Source: Litoditis marina
Taxonomy: Eukaryota > Nematoda > Chromadorea > Rhabditida > Rhabditidae
Direction: 5' to 3'
Assembly: GCA_964036275.1 (NCBI GenBank)
Contig: OZ038434.1
Coordinates: forward strand, 29,063,511-29,127,510
Length of the DNA: 64,000 bases
A program made the translations under genes and the position numbers. Under the pieces are notes generated by a model. It saw nothing but the letters and a program-made list of their open reading frames with translations, was not told the DNA's origin and did not search any database. Positions 46,101-57,400 of the stretch are shown piece by piece (within the stretch, counting starts at the first letter, position 1; every line of letters begins with the position of its first letter).

Positions 46101-46567
46101 GTCACTGGAAAGAGTAGAAATACATATCTAGATTGGAGAGAGAGGGGTGGGAATGAGAGAGTGAGCAAGAGAGAGAGGGGGAGAGAAAGATAGAGAGAAA
46201 AAAAGGGAGAGAGGTAAAAAGAGAGGAATTCAAACAGTCTGCGCCTCTCTGATCTAGAAACTATCACAAAACCAACTCCCGCTCACAAACAGAATACAAA
46301 ATGAAAATCAACTGTTTCAAATTGCTTCAGAGTTAATGTACCATTTCTTAAACAACATCAAAACTAATTATAAAAATAATAATAATAGTAATAGTTTACT
46401 AACCCATGCTCTTCCGCTACTCTTTCTATAAAAGGTTCATTCGTCCAAAACGAGACCTCCTCTTCTTCAATGGGATTTTCATCAGAATATTCGAAATCGG
46501 CCAAAAGCAGCCAGAAATAGACGATTATCCCCAGAGTGACCAGAATGTAACGATGCAGGGTACGCAT
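36304..46567 (-). CDS. EXT1: Exostosin-1 type heparan sulfate co-polymerase (GT47 + GT64 domains)
   Basis: Nineteen exons in reading order: 46404-46567, 45964-46104, 45447-45524, 44797-44860, 44111-44227, 43157-43228, 42925-42991, 42488-42582, 42041-42087, 41419-41493, 40927-41053, 39990-40109, 39317-39399, 38681-38777, 38360-38461, 37806-37958, 37343-37413, 36592-36766, 36304-36363. All phases agree; 635 residues (human EXT1 746). Residues 7-23 are a type II Golgi membrane anchor. The GT47 domain has [72 protein letters not shown] and [14 protein letters not shown], all diagnostic of EXT1. The GT64 domain is recognisable but degraded: VDER stands where a DxD is expected and SSDCLF replaces the usual NCED. 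Role: adds GlcA (and with EXT2 GlcNAc) to heparan sulfate. A splice acceptor lies 22 bases before the ATG. Exon 11 has a 21-C acceptor tract. The shorter C-terminal exons 17-19 are the least certain. Confidence 0.93.
36929..37101. mobile_element. MITE family A, well-preserved copy (EXT1 intron 17)
   Basis: Ends CATACACCAGTAAGGTCTGA and TTCGGACAACCTTGCTGGTG. The matching place in the duplicated block (about 23225 onward) lacks it: there CTGTTACTTGTAATTGTTGTG runs on without interruption, so this is an empty-site/filled-site pair. Confidence 0.88.
38060..38128 (-). repeat. tRNA-like sequence (SINE head) in EXT1 intron 15
   Basis: On the minus strand TAGCGCAGTGGCTAATGC (A-box like, 38104-38121) and GGTTTGAATCC (B-box, 38069-38079). 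A second copy, cut at the B-box, is at about 22556-22625 in the EXT1 remnant. Probably SINE-derived rather than a working tRNA. Confidence 0.55.
38937..39224 (-). repeat. Inverted transposed copy of the NDUFA2 exon 2 fragment + MITE B segment
   Basis: Read on the minus strand this follows 34816-35158 closely: ACACCAGTAAAGTGTGTTTA, GGAATGGGTCCGTCCCATTA, then ATTCTCATCCGAGAGGCATC (NDUFA2 exon 2), GTCAGGTAAAATATCCAGCT and the complete family B hairpin. It lies in EXT1 intron 13. A coding-exon fragment has therefore travelled together with repeat DNA. Its hairpin (38937-39055) is more complete than that of the other copy. Confidence 0.85.
39428..39661. mobile_element. MITE family F, copy 2 (EXT1 intron 12)
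   Basis: Close match to 13649-13873 (TTCACCAATCAATGTCCTTC, AATATTCAGGAGGCTTTT, TACTGTAGAGGGTTATAAGT). Confidence 0.8.
40781..40918. repeat. (GA)n-rich microsatellite after EXT1 exon 11
   Basis: Purine-rich GAGA with GACA/GATA interruptions. On the gene's strand it is CT-rich and starts about eight bases after the donor of exon 11. Confidence 0.9.
41056..41076. repeat. Poly-G run forming the acceptor tract of EXT1 exon 11
   Basis: 21 consecutive Gs on the plus strand, i.e. 21 Cs followed by AG directly before exon 11 on the minus strand. The polypyrimidine tract of this intron is thus pure C instead of the usual U-rich mix. Length is prone to change and to sequencing error. Confidence 0.9.
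41513..41749. mobile_element. MITE family F, copy 3 (EXT1 intron 9)
   Basis: Inverted ends TATAGTCTGTTTCACGCATC and GGATGGGTGAAACGAACTAT. Subterminal CTACAGTA and TACTGTAG. More diverged than the other two copies. Confidence 0.7.
43018..43138. repeat. (GA)n microsatellite next to EXT1 exon 6
   Basis: Ends at 43138, about 13 bases inside the intron from the exon 6 donor (43151-43156). On the gene's strand it is a CT run. Confidence 0.9.
43395..43610. repeat. Dispersed repeat family G, copy 1
   Basis: Contains CTGAACAAGCGTCGTTGCAA, AGTAAATTACTGTTTATACA, CCCTCTCGTCGTCTGACGTC and CAGTTTCGACCGAACGCGAA. Copy 2 (45230-45425) is inverted, 1.6 kb away, flanking EXT1 exons 4 and 5. Copy 3 is at 59925-60070. 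Confidence 0.8.
43681..43727 (-). pseudogene. Fragment of EXT1 exon 5
   Basis: Plus-strand text CACTCGGTGACGCCCTGGCA then ATCAGTGCTTT matches the 3' end of exon 5 (44111-44155) nearly perfectly, then stops matching. It lies in the intron after exon 5, in the same orientation. The donor is not preserved. Confidence 0.8.
43738..43908. mobile_element. MITE family A copy (EXT1 intron 5)
   Basis: Ends CATACCCCAGTAAGGTTCGA and CCGACAACCTTGCTGGTGTA, with the usual inner words. It lies immediately beside the exon 5 fragment. Confidence 0.85.
44232..44350. mobile_element. Foldback MITE family B copy (EXT1 intron 4)
   Basis: AGAAGGCCGATTATGTGGTC on the left, GGTCCACATAATCGTCCTTC on the right, and an inner inverted pair TTTAAACTGCAATAC / AATTGCAGTCTAAA. 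It begins five bases from the acceptor of exon 5 (44228-44230), so its terminal CTTCTTTAAG supplies the acceptor tract. Confidence 0.85.
45230..45425. repeat. Dispersed repeat family G, copy 2 (inverted)
   Basis: Reverse-complement relation to 43395-43610 (TTCGCATTCGGTCGCAACTG, GACGTCAGACGACGAGGGGA, AACAGTAATTTACTG, CAACGACGCTTGTTC). Confidence 0.8.
45543..45716. mobile_element. MITE family A copy (EXT1 intron 2)
   Basis: Ends CATACACCAGTAAGATCCAA and TTCGGACAACTTTACTAGAT followed by GGTGTGTATG, close to the acceptor of EXT1 exon 3. Confidence 0.75.
46133..46225. repeat. GA-rich tract in EXT1 intron 1
   Basis: On the gene's strand this is CT-rich and lies about 30 bases before the acceptor of exon 2, so it may serve as the polypyrimidine tract. 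Confidence 0.8.
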
Positions 46568-47779
46568 CCCAATTACGTACCCTTCCGACCTGAAATTAAA
46601 TAATGTCGATTACAACCCCATGCGGTTTTCGGTGAAATATTATTCAAGTTTCACTTATCCCACTAAATATCGCTCCGAATGTATCCACTTCTAGTGATAT
46701 TTAAACGTTCAATGAGACAACACTGAGATACATCTAGGCCACTAACCAAACTACAACAATCCATGATCAAAGTACAATATATATGTAATTTCATACACTT
46801 TATTCACACACAAAACACCGAGAACATCTTTTTTCACCGGCAAAGAGAAGATCAAACTCCAACGAAACACACGTACTAAAAGCATACAAGAAAGAGGACA
46901 CCGGTAACATTATTGGATAGACAAAATCGATATAAACACCATGAAAAACCAATAAACAACAATCGTAAACAAATTTGAGCGTTTGCTGGTAGCTACTGTT
47001 TGTAAATTACACAGGTGAAAACCGTGAAACCAGAATCAGAGTACATCTACGATAATGACCAAACTACAACTATCGAAGGTGCTATGTCGAGCGCTACTTG
47101 TACTGAAGAGATGGTTATTACACAAAACATGTCTACAAACTAACTAGTTATGAAGAATGAAAAAGAGACAAACAATATCAACAAAAACTCAACAACGTTC
47201 ATCAAAAATATGAGAGTACAGTGTACAGAGGCAAATAGTTGACCAAAATGAAAGAAAAAAGAGTTAAGTTAAAAATGGCTAGTTGGGCAGACTTTGGATC
47301 ATTTTACACTCGAGATATGTATACTATAAAAAAAGAAACTATTTAACAAAACTGATTAACAATGCAATAATCTGGCAGAAACACGAACCATAACTCAAGG
47401 CAGTTTACCGAGACGTGCAAAAGATAACTATCGATCGAGAGTCTTCTTGTTAGATTTGTGTGACCAATGAGAAATCGTGTATTTCTGAGAGGCGTCGTAA
47501 AAGCCGATTCTAGAGAGGTTATCAAGTTAATCGATTTAAATTCAGACTTAACGGCTCAATCGATAACTATGTTGTGCACTACGCCTCTCCAAACATGGCT
47601 GCCCAAAAAGAGTCTTTTCGTCGGTTTTCAATGGGAATAAAAAATCATAATTGCCCCTACGAGTTCAAATTAGGCGGATTTTCGCAATTTTACCGAGGAA
47701 CTTCCCAAAATTTGGCAACATAATACATGTAATTCCGCAAATTACCTTTTTAGTGAAAAATCAATAACTATGTTTTTCA
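46568..47779. other. Intergenic region between EXT1 and XPO5
   Basis: Contains the EXT1 5' flank (acceptor AG at 46590-46591) and the XPO5 3' flank. 46620-47540 is AT-rich without recognised features. 47555-47632 is a broken copy of the XPO5 last exon. Confidence 0.6.
47555..47632 (-). pseudogene. Broken copy of XPO5 last exon
   Basis: CGATAACTATGTTGTGCACT then ACGCCTCTCCAAACATGGCT matches the true stop region at 47762-47802, and TCGGTTTTCAATGGGA continues the match with a gap. It lies about 200 bases downstream of the real stop codon, same orientation. Confidence 0.75.
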
Positions 47780-50700
47780 CTACGCCTCTCCAAACATGGC
47801 TGCCAACCCGATAAACGAGTCCTCTGCCACCTCTTCTTTTCTTCGTTTTTCAATGGGAGGAAGGGGTCTCAGATAGACGGGACGGCGGTGTTGCTCGCCC
47901 GTTGTCAACTGGAAATCAATTTAATAAATAACAATATAAAATAATATTATACATTATTATATAGCCGGATGCGCATGAATAGGGATACTGTAACTTGTAA
48001 ACGAGATAGACCCCGTTTTATAAAACGTTCTACTTAAAATCAGAAAAGATGCTCAATTGAAAAAAAAAACTAACCGATATGACACTTCTCAACAACTTCT
48101 TTGTCATCTCTCGCCGCTGTTTATCCACCATCACTTCCTCGCCAGAAATCAGAGCATGAATCTAGAAACGAACTTATTACGAGTTGGAGGTCCCGAATAA
48201 ACAAGGCAAATATGCCGGTACCTTTCACCCTTGCACCGACTGTCTGAAATGAAATTTGAACATTTTTCAATTTCAAAGCCAAGGTCGGGATACTAGTCTA
48301 GAAAGCGCTTCACAAATGTGCATAATATGACATGCTGAGACCACAGACCTTACAAAGCCGGTGAATTCTATATAAGACGCTCCAATCTAAATGGTTTCGG
48401 AAATCAGGAAATCCTAGGGATTTCATGAAATTTTTAGGATGAGAGTTTTAACCATCGAAGAGTTATCACTTTTTTAAAATTATTTCTGATTGGACATCGG
48501 GTAGTCCCCATTTATTTGAAGTTTAAACTAAAAACCAAACGATCGAATCGCTGTGTCCCGATTCAGGAAATTGAAAAAAAGTGTGTCACAAAAAATTGCA
48601 GTTTTCACAAATCTCTCAAAAAATTGTGTCACAATTTTTCACACTTCAATTTTTTGGGCACAGCTTTTTACACTTCAATTTTTTGGGCACAATTTTTCAC
48701 ACCTACAATTTTTTGGGCACATTTTTTCACTTTTCTAAATATTGTACATGTTCCAGCAAGAGAGGTTATTACTGAACCACTCGCGCGATACTAATGTTTC
48801 CTTCCATACCCCCCTGACTGCGCCGTATCGCCGAGCGCGCATTGAGGGCATCGCCCAATTAGAGAAAGAGACGCAGAGAAAGAACAGGCGAGACAGATCC
48901 GCAGGATTTGAAACCATAACAAGATACGGATCATTGAGAGCTGTGTCAAAGAGTATCACAGCATTATCGCGCGAGAGACATACGAAGTGCAAAGTACCTC
49001 TCTTTAGAGAAACAAATGTGTCACAATTTTTCACACTTCCATTTTTTGGGCACAATTTTTCACACTTCAATTTTTTGGGCCCAATTTTTCACACTACAAT
49101 TTTTTGGGCACATTTTTTCACACTGTTTTCAACTGCGAAAACGTGTGTTATAATGTTCTGAAAGGAAAATAATTGTGGCAGAGGATTTTGAAACATACAA
49201 ATATTCGGTAGTTTTATCTGCGCTCCAAATGAGAGCGACACAAGAATTAGAAGAATTGGACATTTCAGAAAAAATATCGGACAAGTCTGATGATGCACAA
49301 TATTTTGAGGTTTTCCAAGAAATTATCTAAAATGGAAACCATTTAGATTGGAGCGTCTTATATGTAACCGGGTTTTTTGGTAACCTATTTTCGGTTACTT
49401 CGATCGGTGACCGGTCGGGTCGGTGACCGAAAATGAAAAACCGGTTATCCGTTTTTCCAACGAAAAATATGGTGTTTAACGTTAGTTTGTACGGTAACCG
49501 GATTTTAGTTTTAGGTTACCTACCGGTTACCTGTGAGGTGACCTGAAAAAAGGGTTACCCAAAAACCCGGTTATTTGTAGAATTGGCCTACATAGCCTCT
49601 AGCCTGGGAGCCAGATCGATAATCATGATTTGTAGCATAAACTTCCTTCTGTAAACTATGCGGGCGAAAGTAAAATGATGTTTTCTTAATATGGATGTTC
49701 CGTAAATGACAAAACTGAGAGAACTAAATTCGAACCTTCTTGTCAAACGTGTCTACTGCTTCCTGTGTCACATCTGGCACCTGTTGGAGAACCTTGGGGA
49801 ACGAGTCTGAGAACTGTCGCTGAAATAGTGAAATGAGATTAATTAATAAAATAAAAAGTGCTAATGGTACTAATAATATGGTTAAGTGAACTCCTTGAAT
49901 TGAGAAGTTATGCGGCAAGTGCAATTCCACTCATTTCATTTCGACTTTCACTAGTACACACGTGTTTAGTTGGAGAAAATTGAACGTCCTCCCAGAGAAA
50001 CAAATGAAAGAAAACATCTCGACGTTGGTTAATATCTGTCAAGTGAATATTAAATACTATTCTGAACAGCACAATCTCAAAAATAGAAAAATTACAATTC
50101 TAAAAGGCGTTAACATAGATCAACAAACCAGCGTGATGTATATGTGGAATATGAGTCCGAGCAACGGTGCTCCAGCCACTTCATCTGAGCCGTGGATTTG
50201 GAGGGAACGGATAGAAGACACCAGCATGAACACCGCTATCTCATCCTCGTAGCCGGCTGACAGCTGGAAGACAGGACGAAATATAGAGATTGACAACGTT
50301 TCCGTTGTACTTTGATCTCGTCACATGAATTCTGATCAAAAACAACGGGTTTAAAGTATACAACAAATGTAGGGGAATATAACAGTACACACCGTATCAA
50401 CCTTCTTTGGTAAGAACGCACCCTATATTGACAATAGGAGGAGAAGATATATAGTCGCCACCGAAACGTACAAAAAACTGTTAATTTAGAAAACACAGCT
50501 GAAATGAGTGATACCGTACCTTGTCGGCCATCGATTTGCATATGGGTATCGCCTTGAGGGAGCTCTGTGTGTCTCGCCATGTGAGGGCGGCGAAAATGGT
50601 ACTGATCAGAGCGGATAGACCGACCTGGAATTAAAATTAAGGTTACAAATTTAAAAATAAGCAAAACCTAACCTAAATTTAAAATGAATCTTGAATTGGA

Positions 50701-53700
50701 TAAACATTATTTGTCTGTATTTCGTTTCATTTCCATATCAAATCTTTATTCGGCGACGGAAAGCTGGACAATGGTCAGCGATTTGCAAATGGTATTCGTT
50801 TTAAACACCGAGTTGGATTGTTTATTTTTTGTAATAATTTGATGACAATCAAATTTGCCAGATCAAACACATTAACCTTGTATGCATTGTGCATTCCTCT
50901 CTCTCCAAAGATCTTTTTTCTCCTGTGTATCGAGAATTCAAAAAAAATGCAGTTGCAACCAATACCAAACACAAAAATATTGTAGATAAGCCAACCTCGC
51001 ACATTTCTAATCAATCATTCACAATTAAGAAAAAGTTGGAGAAAATTGAAACCAACCTGTTTGCTGAACAGCCATTCGCCCAGACCCGACAGTGTGGCTG
51101 CCTTCTTTTCTTCAGCTGCAACAGAAAAACGAAAATTTCACACACAATATATGACTATTCTATGAAAAAGAGCCCACTTTCTTTTGTAAAATACGTAAAA
51201 CTTGTTCACTTTTCCTAATAAATAGGCCTTCTCCCAAAAGGGCGGAAAAAGAGTCCTTGAATTTTTGAAGATACTCGGACAAATATACTGGTGAATGCTA
51301 AATCGTCTAATTTTCCCCATTCCCAATAACCCGGTTAGTATTTTCCAGTTTGGGAGAATGATTCTTATGCAAACATAAAACCTCTCTTAAATAACGTCGA
51401 AAACAACAACAAACGAAACTAAGCCCCGCCCCTTCTGTAAACTCACTGAGGTTCGAGTTGACTTCGGGTGTCATGTAGACTAATCTCAACATCTGCAGGT
51501 ATTCCCTGGACAGAACACATGTCATGTGCTCGTTGAACAACTCCTGCTCCGTGGGCTCCGCGTCTGAAATACATGGATGGAGAACCTATTATCATACTCC
51601 AGCAAGGTTGTCCGCATAGTCGGAATAAATCGTGAAACGGACTACTTTTCACAGAAAACGAGAAAATTTCCCTATTTTTTATACAAAATCACTTATTTTT
51701 CCGTGTTTGAACTTGAAAACGGACTTGTCGCGTTCTACGCGATACTCAGCTGGGTCTGCGCGCTCATTGCAAGAGTGTGCATAAGCCCCGCCCCCTGCGA
51801 GCCATATTTGTCATCATAACTCGCGCATGGAGACCTCGGGAGAGGTGACTCGGAAACTCGGAATGATAGTATAAACTCATAGTAAAATCAGACTCATAAA
51901 TACGTACCAACAACTCATACGAAACTCTCTCACAACTCTCTATTTGTACTTAGTTATTATAGTGTTTCTCCTCTGATATGATACATTATTATTATCAATC
52001 TTATGTTTACATACTATGTTATAATCATCATACTATCTCGAAGGTATCGCCAAGTATCTTATGTAAACTCGAAGTAAACGAAACTATGGTATTATTGGAA
52101 AGTATAGTAAAACGCGTGGCAATAGGCAAATATCTAAAAGACCCTACCACTGGGGTCGAAACAGGACTACTTTTTGACAAATAGTCAGACCTTACTGGTG
52201 TATGCCTATTACGAATTATCAAACATTCCAGACTCGTTTCGCGAAGCTCACAGAATTACGGTCACCTTTTGTAGAGCAGTCACATATTACTGGTGCGTAC
52301 AGTATACATTACAACTTCATATGGACAGCTTTCGAACACAGCGGTACAATTGTGGTACCAGTATTTTTCCGGTGAGTTTTTCCACAATTTCACAACATTG
52401 TCTTGTTTTCAGGTTGTTTCCGAGTTTGAGGGCAAGGAGAGAAAGGGGTCGTACCGTACTTCCCTGGCCCCACTTGGCGCTACTACTAATCTACCGGCCG
52501 TACTACTAGCTTCCTGGTGCTACTAGGCGGTACGTGATGGTACTACTCACCATTTGGTTACCCCTCAACGCAACATACCGTCTCCAACTCACCGTAATCA
52601 ATAGTTGCCACCTGCTGCCACATCTGGTCCAGCCTCTCCTTCATATGGTCCACAATCGAGGAGAAAAGGGAGGAAATCAGTTCCCGTTTGCCCTCGGGAC
52701 ATCCCATCAACAGACTGCGCCTGCAAATGTTTGTTTTCATGTTTGGAATTTAACCTTTTGCGGCCTTTCTTACTGAATATGTTGTTTGCTAGTTGCAGTT
52801 ATGAGTGTAGTTGCATTTTTGTTAGACAACTTTTGATATGTAAGAAGTATCATTAGATTAGAAGTAAGCAGTCGTGAAAATGTGTGAGATTTTCTATGTT
52901 ACACGCCTCTAAATTGTTACGCGCAGGCGAGAACATGCAAATCATGATTATCGATTCAGCTCCAGGGTTCCGGGATGACTAGTTGGCTGGGGTGCCAACT
53001 AGGGGCTCTTCATAAACACAACCTACTGTTTCCTTGAACGAGGGTACAATAAGAAGCTAGTTTAGGTACCCCGGGTTACCTAAACATACCGCCGTTGCGC
53101 GCGTCCAAACAGACTAAAACATGTGAGTCTTTTGCAAATTGGGTTTGTTAGTTTGAATGAGAACTGGTTTATATCTGCTCTTCTTGAGCAGCTCTTTCAT
53201 ATTGACTTTCCTTTCTGCCCGCTCCCGCCCCTTTACACGTTCCGCCAGGTGAGCATCAGAAACCACGTACCACCCCTTCTTGATCCAATTTCCAATTTCT
53301 CGGTGTGTGCGAAAGATATTTTACGACCTCCCCCCCCCAAACCTATTTCCGAAATGTTATAACAACTTAAATTGGATGTTTATTATTCATATTCATATTA
53401 TTGTTATTGTTATTACACTCACCATCCCTTCTTGATCCAGTGTCGCATCCTAAATGCCTGTGTGTCCGGTAGAGCCGCGGTTGTACATGATAACATGTCC
53501 AGAATGGAAGCATGACTGAACAACGAATCGGCAAACTTTGTGGCGCAAAGAGACACTATCGCCAGGCTGAAACAGTTCAGTTTAACTTTCAAATTTTGCA
53601 GAATCGCACTAACAATCGATTCCATGATTCGTGATCACAAATTAAGCAATTCCCCCGATTTTGACGAAAACGGAACACGCTTTTGAAGTTTTCTCACAAC

Positions 53701-54423
53701 TCGGACCACTCACTTTACTCGAGTATGTTACTAGCAGAAGTTAACCGATTTCACTATCGGGTATTACATGATTGTCCCAAAGCAATATTTTCAAATATTC
53801 TCAAAATTGACACTAAAATGCAAAATCAAATTTGCAGCATAAATATATATATGTAGTATATTGGGTTGGTTTGGGGTGTCAGGATGGTAATCGCGACCCA
53901 ATGAGAACTGTACAGGCGCGCGAGCGGTCGCGGAGCGGATGATGATTTGAGGGAAAGACAGTCAGTCTTCGAGTTTGAGAGTGTCGTGAGTAGCCTTTGT
54001 GGTTTTCTGTGGTATTCGTTTCTTTGACTCTTTGGTTGTTGGTCTTTCTAGTAGGTTATTGTTCTCTTCTGAGTATCCTCGGATCATTCCTGTCTTTCCT
54101 TTCTATTTATTGTACTGTTTAATATTTTGATATAAATTCTTATATTTGATCTTTGTTTGTGTATTCAAAACTGGAGTATCCTTGTATTCCTATTGATTGT
54201 CGTGACTATCGCCTAGTATAGTGAGAAGAGCTTGGGGCTTGTCGACCCAGAGCGAGTAGCTGTTGTGCGGGCACTGATTGGTTATCAGGTTCAAGGTGCA
54301 TTACTCAGTTGTAACTTGTTTCTGTCCTTCCATTTGTATTGTGTTTTCCCAAGAAAACACCGTACCACAGCAACATAAACGTATTGTTGTGTAAAAATGG
54401 GAGAGCAGAGGCAAGCCAACCTC

Positions 54424-54460
<37 letters not shown>

Positions 54461-57400
54461 GAAGTCACATAACTTCCTAAAGTTCATATGCGGTCTGCGA
54501 CATGTGTATAAAAGTTTTCAACGTTCGCAGAACATGCAGGTCCCGCGCACGCTCCCTCCCACTCAGACAAAGTTGATCTTTGATCTATCTCGATGGCAAC
54601 ATGCACAGTTGGAACTATTTGGTCCAAAATGCATACGCAGTTACAAATGCTGTTTCATAATTACAGAAAATATCTGATATCGTGAAATCAAAGAATATAC
54701 GAAGAACGAACCAGTTTTCGCTGAGCGAATTCACGTACAACTTGGCCATCTCGTGGACATTTCTCTCCTGGACCGACTGTTTACCTGTCTGCGCCTCCAT
54801 ACTCTCGCCCACCGAGCCTGCAATCGAAACCGTTGTTATGTGAAAGTGAAATTGGTTGCAACGTTAAACAGCGTAGTCGAAAATAAGGGTTGATTAAGCC
54901 TGTATTTTAGGTTGCAAATGTGCGAATTTCATTGAAAATCTGCAGTATTTCCAGTGGTGAGCTGTCTTGTACAGGAAAAATGCAGGGGAGAACGAGTTCG
55001 GCATTTTAGGCTGAAGAAGTTTTTCGAGTTGAAAAGAAACTAATTCGATTCAGCAAGCTGCACGAAACCCGTCAGAAACGTTGAAAACCATCTATTTTAG
55101 AGAACAGAAAATACATTTCTTCCTAACTTACAGTAAATCTGTTGCTTCTCGGCAATCGTAATCTGGCAAACGTCTCTGTAAACAGCGTGCATGGCGTAGT
55201 GAGCTCTGGACGTGCTTAGCTCGAGAACTACCCTGAAATTGATGAGATGGAAATATAAAAACTGACTGGAATATTATTAGTCCTATTATTTGCTTTTAAG
55301 AAAGTATGGATACTATATTATGCGCGATAGAGACAGAAACAGAGAGAGGAAGATTTTAAACGACAGAGAAAGATACAGAAAGAGGACAATAAAGTGAGAT
55401 CGATACAGAGATACAGGGAGAGGTGAAAAGAGAGAAATAACGAGAGAGGGCGAGAGAGAGAAAGAGAGAAAGAGCTACAATCAGTACCTGTTCAGTTTGA
55501 AGAATACTGGATAGAGTCGCGTGAGAACCGATCCGAGGGGACTCTGCTCCGTCACCTGTTGTAGAACTCCTTCGAGGGCGGTCAGGTGGCGACGCAGCTG
55601 GAAAAACAGTGAAACTCAAATCTGACAAATCAACTAGAACGAATTATATTATATTCGTATAGAAATAGTGGTCACATCCCAAACGAGACATAACCATACT
55701 CCAGTTAAAAAAACAAGCCCCTTCTTGTAAACCACAAGAAACTAGTGTATTTTCGGTGCACAACTGTATATTTACCATATCTAATCGAGAAACTGGTTCC
55801 TTTTTGTAGAGTATTCACACCTTACTATTGGGACAACCTCCCTCGACAATGTACGAATTAAGTACCTCCTTCCTCCTGCGTATATCGGCGCGCGTCTCTC
55901 CGTCCTCGAACGTTGGCGGCGGATCCAAATCGAAGCCATTGTAGGAGATGAACGACTCCAGCGAGTCGAATACACTGCAAAAACCATTTTCATTGAACAA
56001 ATAGACATAAATATTAATGCAGACGCCCTTTGGAAAACGGAAGAATACGCGTATTTTGGCTGCAAAATCAGAGGTGACCACAGGTTGCACGCGTGCCACA
56101 TTTTAAGGCCCGGAGGGTACCGAAAATTTCAAAAATTATGGTGTTCTTGCCTATTTGCGTGAAAATCTCGTCATTTTGAAGAATAATTCGTATTTTTCGG
56201 CGAATTTCTATTTTTTAAGGGGGAGGGGTCGTACTGGTGGTAGGGTCGGTCAACTGTTTAGTCACCCCTGTGCAAAATCGTGAACGTTCACGAATCTGTG
56301 ATACCACATGAATCCTTGGTGAAGGATAGTCACACCTAACACTTTACTTGCACAAATTTTCCCTATTTGTCCTAGTCAGGATCAGCGGGAATGTTGCACA
56401 CTAAAAAATGTGAACTTTATAGATGGGAGTAGCATTGGAAGTTAAAGGGGGACAGAAAGGAAAGTTCATATGAAAGAGCTGCTCAAGAAAAACCGATGTA
56501 TACAAACTTCAGTCCAAACTAACGAATCTAATCTGCATACGGTTCACTTGTTTCAGCCTGTTTTAGCGCGCACACCGTTAAGTTTAGGTACCCCGGGGTA
56601 CCTAAACTAGCTTTCCATTCTGCTCTCCTTTAAAACATTCGAGACGAAAAGGAATGTAGCGGCCTGACCTGGAAGTAGCCAGGAAGTATTCGAGTGTGGG
56701 GGCAACTGATCTTCGGAGAAGCTCCATTTTCAATTCTTCCGACTCTACTACCTCAGATAGAGCAGCCAGGACCTAAAATACAGAAGTACACAAAAATATA
56801 CAAATACATACAATACAATGAAATATGCAACATGAGATTTTTCTACTCAGACTCGACTACCTCGGATAGAGCAGCTGGGACCTTGAAAAATTCGGACTTC
56901 CTTTTTGCCAAAACTGGAAGAAGCGGCCTGTTTTGAATGCAAAATCATATATTTTCACGAATACATAATGAAAAACGGTGTACTTTTTGTAGAATAGTCA
57001 AATCCTACTGGTGTGTGGTTTTCATGTCAAGAACAAGATGTTCACGAAAGCACACGGGTTGCATTGAAAGGAAACCAAATACCAAGCCTTAAACGAGATC
57101 CATCAAAACAAGTTTCGGATACACACACTCACCGGCAACAATTGCGACATCTGCATGGTAGTAATGTGGACCTCCACAGATTCGCACAAATTCACCAAGA
57201 GCTGGGCATTCAACTGAAAATAGCCACAAATTATCCTATTCTTGAAAACAATTTTTCTAAAGTTTTTGTGAGGTTAAACGACCTAGATTGAAATATTCGG
57301 AGTACCCATTTGCTGCCAGCCCATATCTATTCCTCGCCAGTACATTTGACCTATCGCACTTAATTACATCGGGAATCATCGCATCATGTTCGAACATGTA

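Noticed and set aside
48516..49161. ORFs inside the 1-kb terminal-inverted-repeat element
   Set aside because: Dominated by tandem TTTTTTGGGCACA units; no transposase motif such as DDE was recognised.
53870..54340. Solo LTR of a retrovirus-like element as a firm call
   Set aside because: Only TG/CA-like ends and odd composition; no second copy, no target duplication and no internal genes seen, so it is kept as a low-confidence feature.
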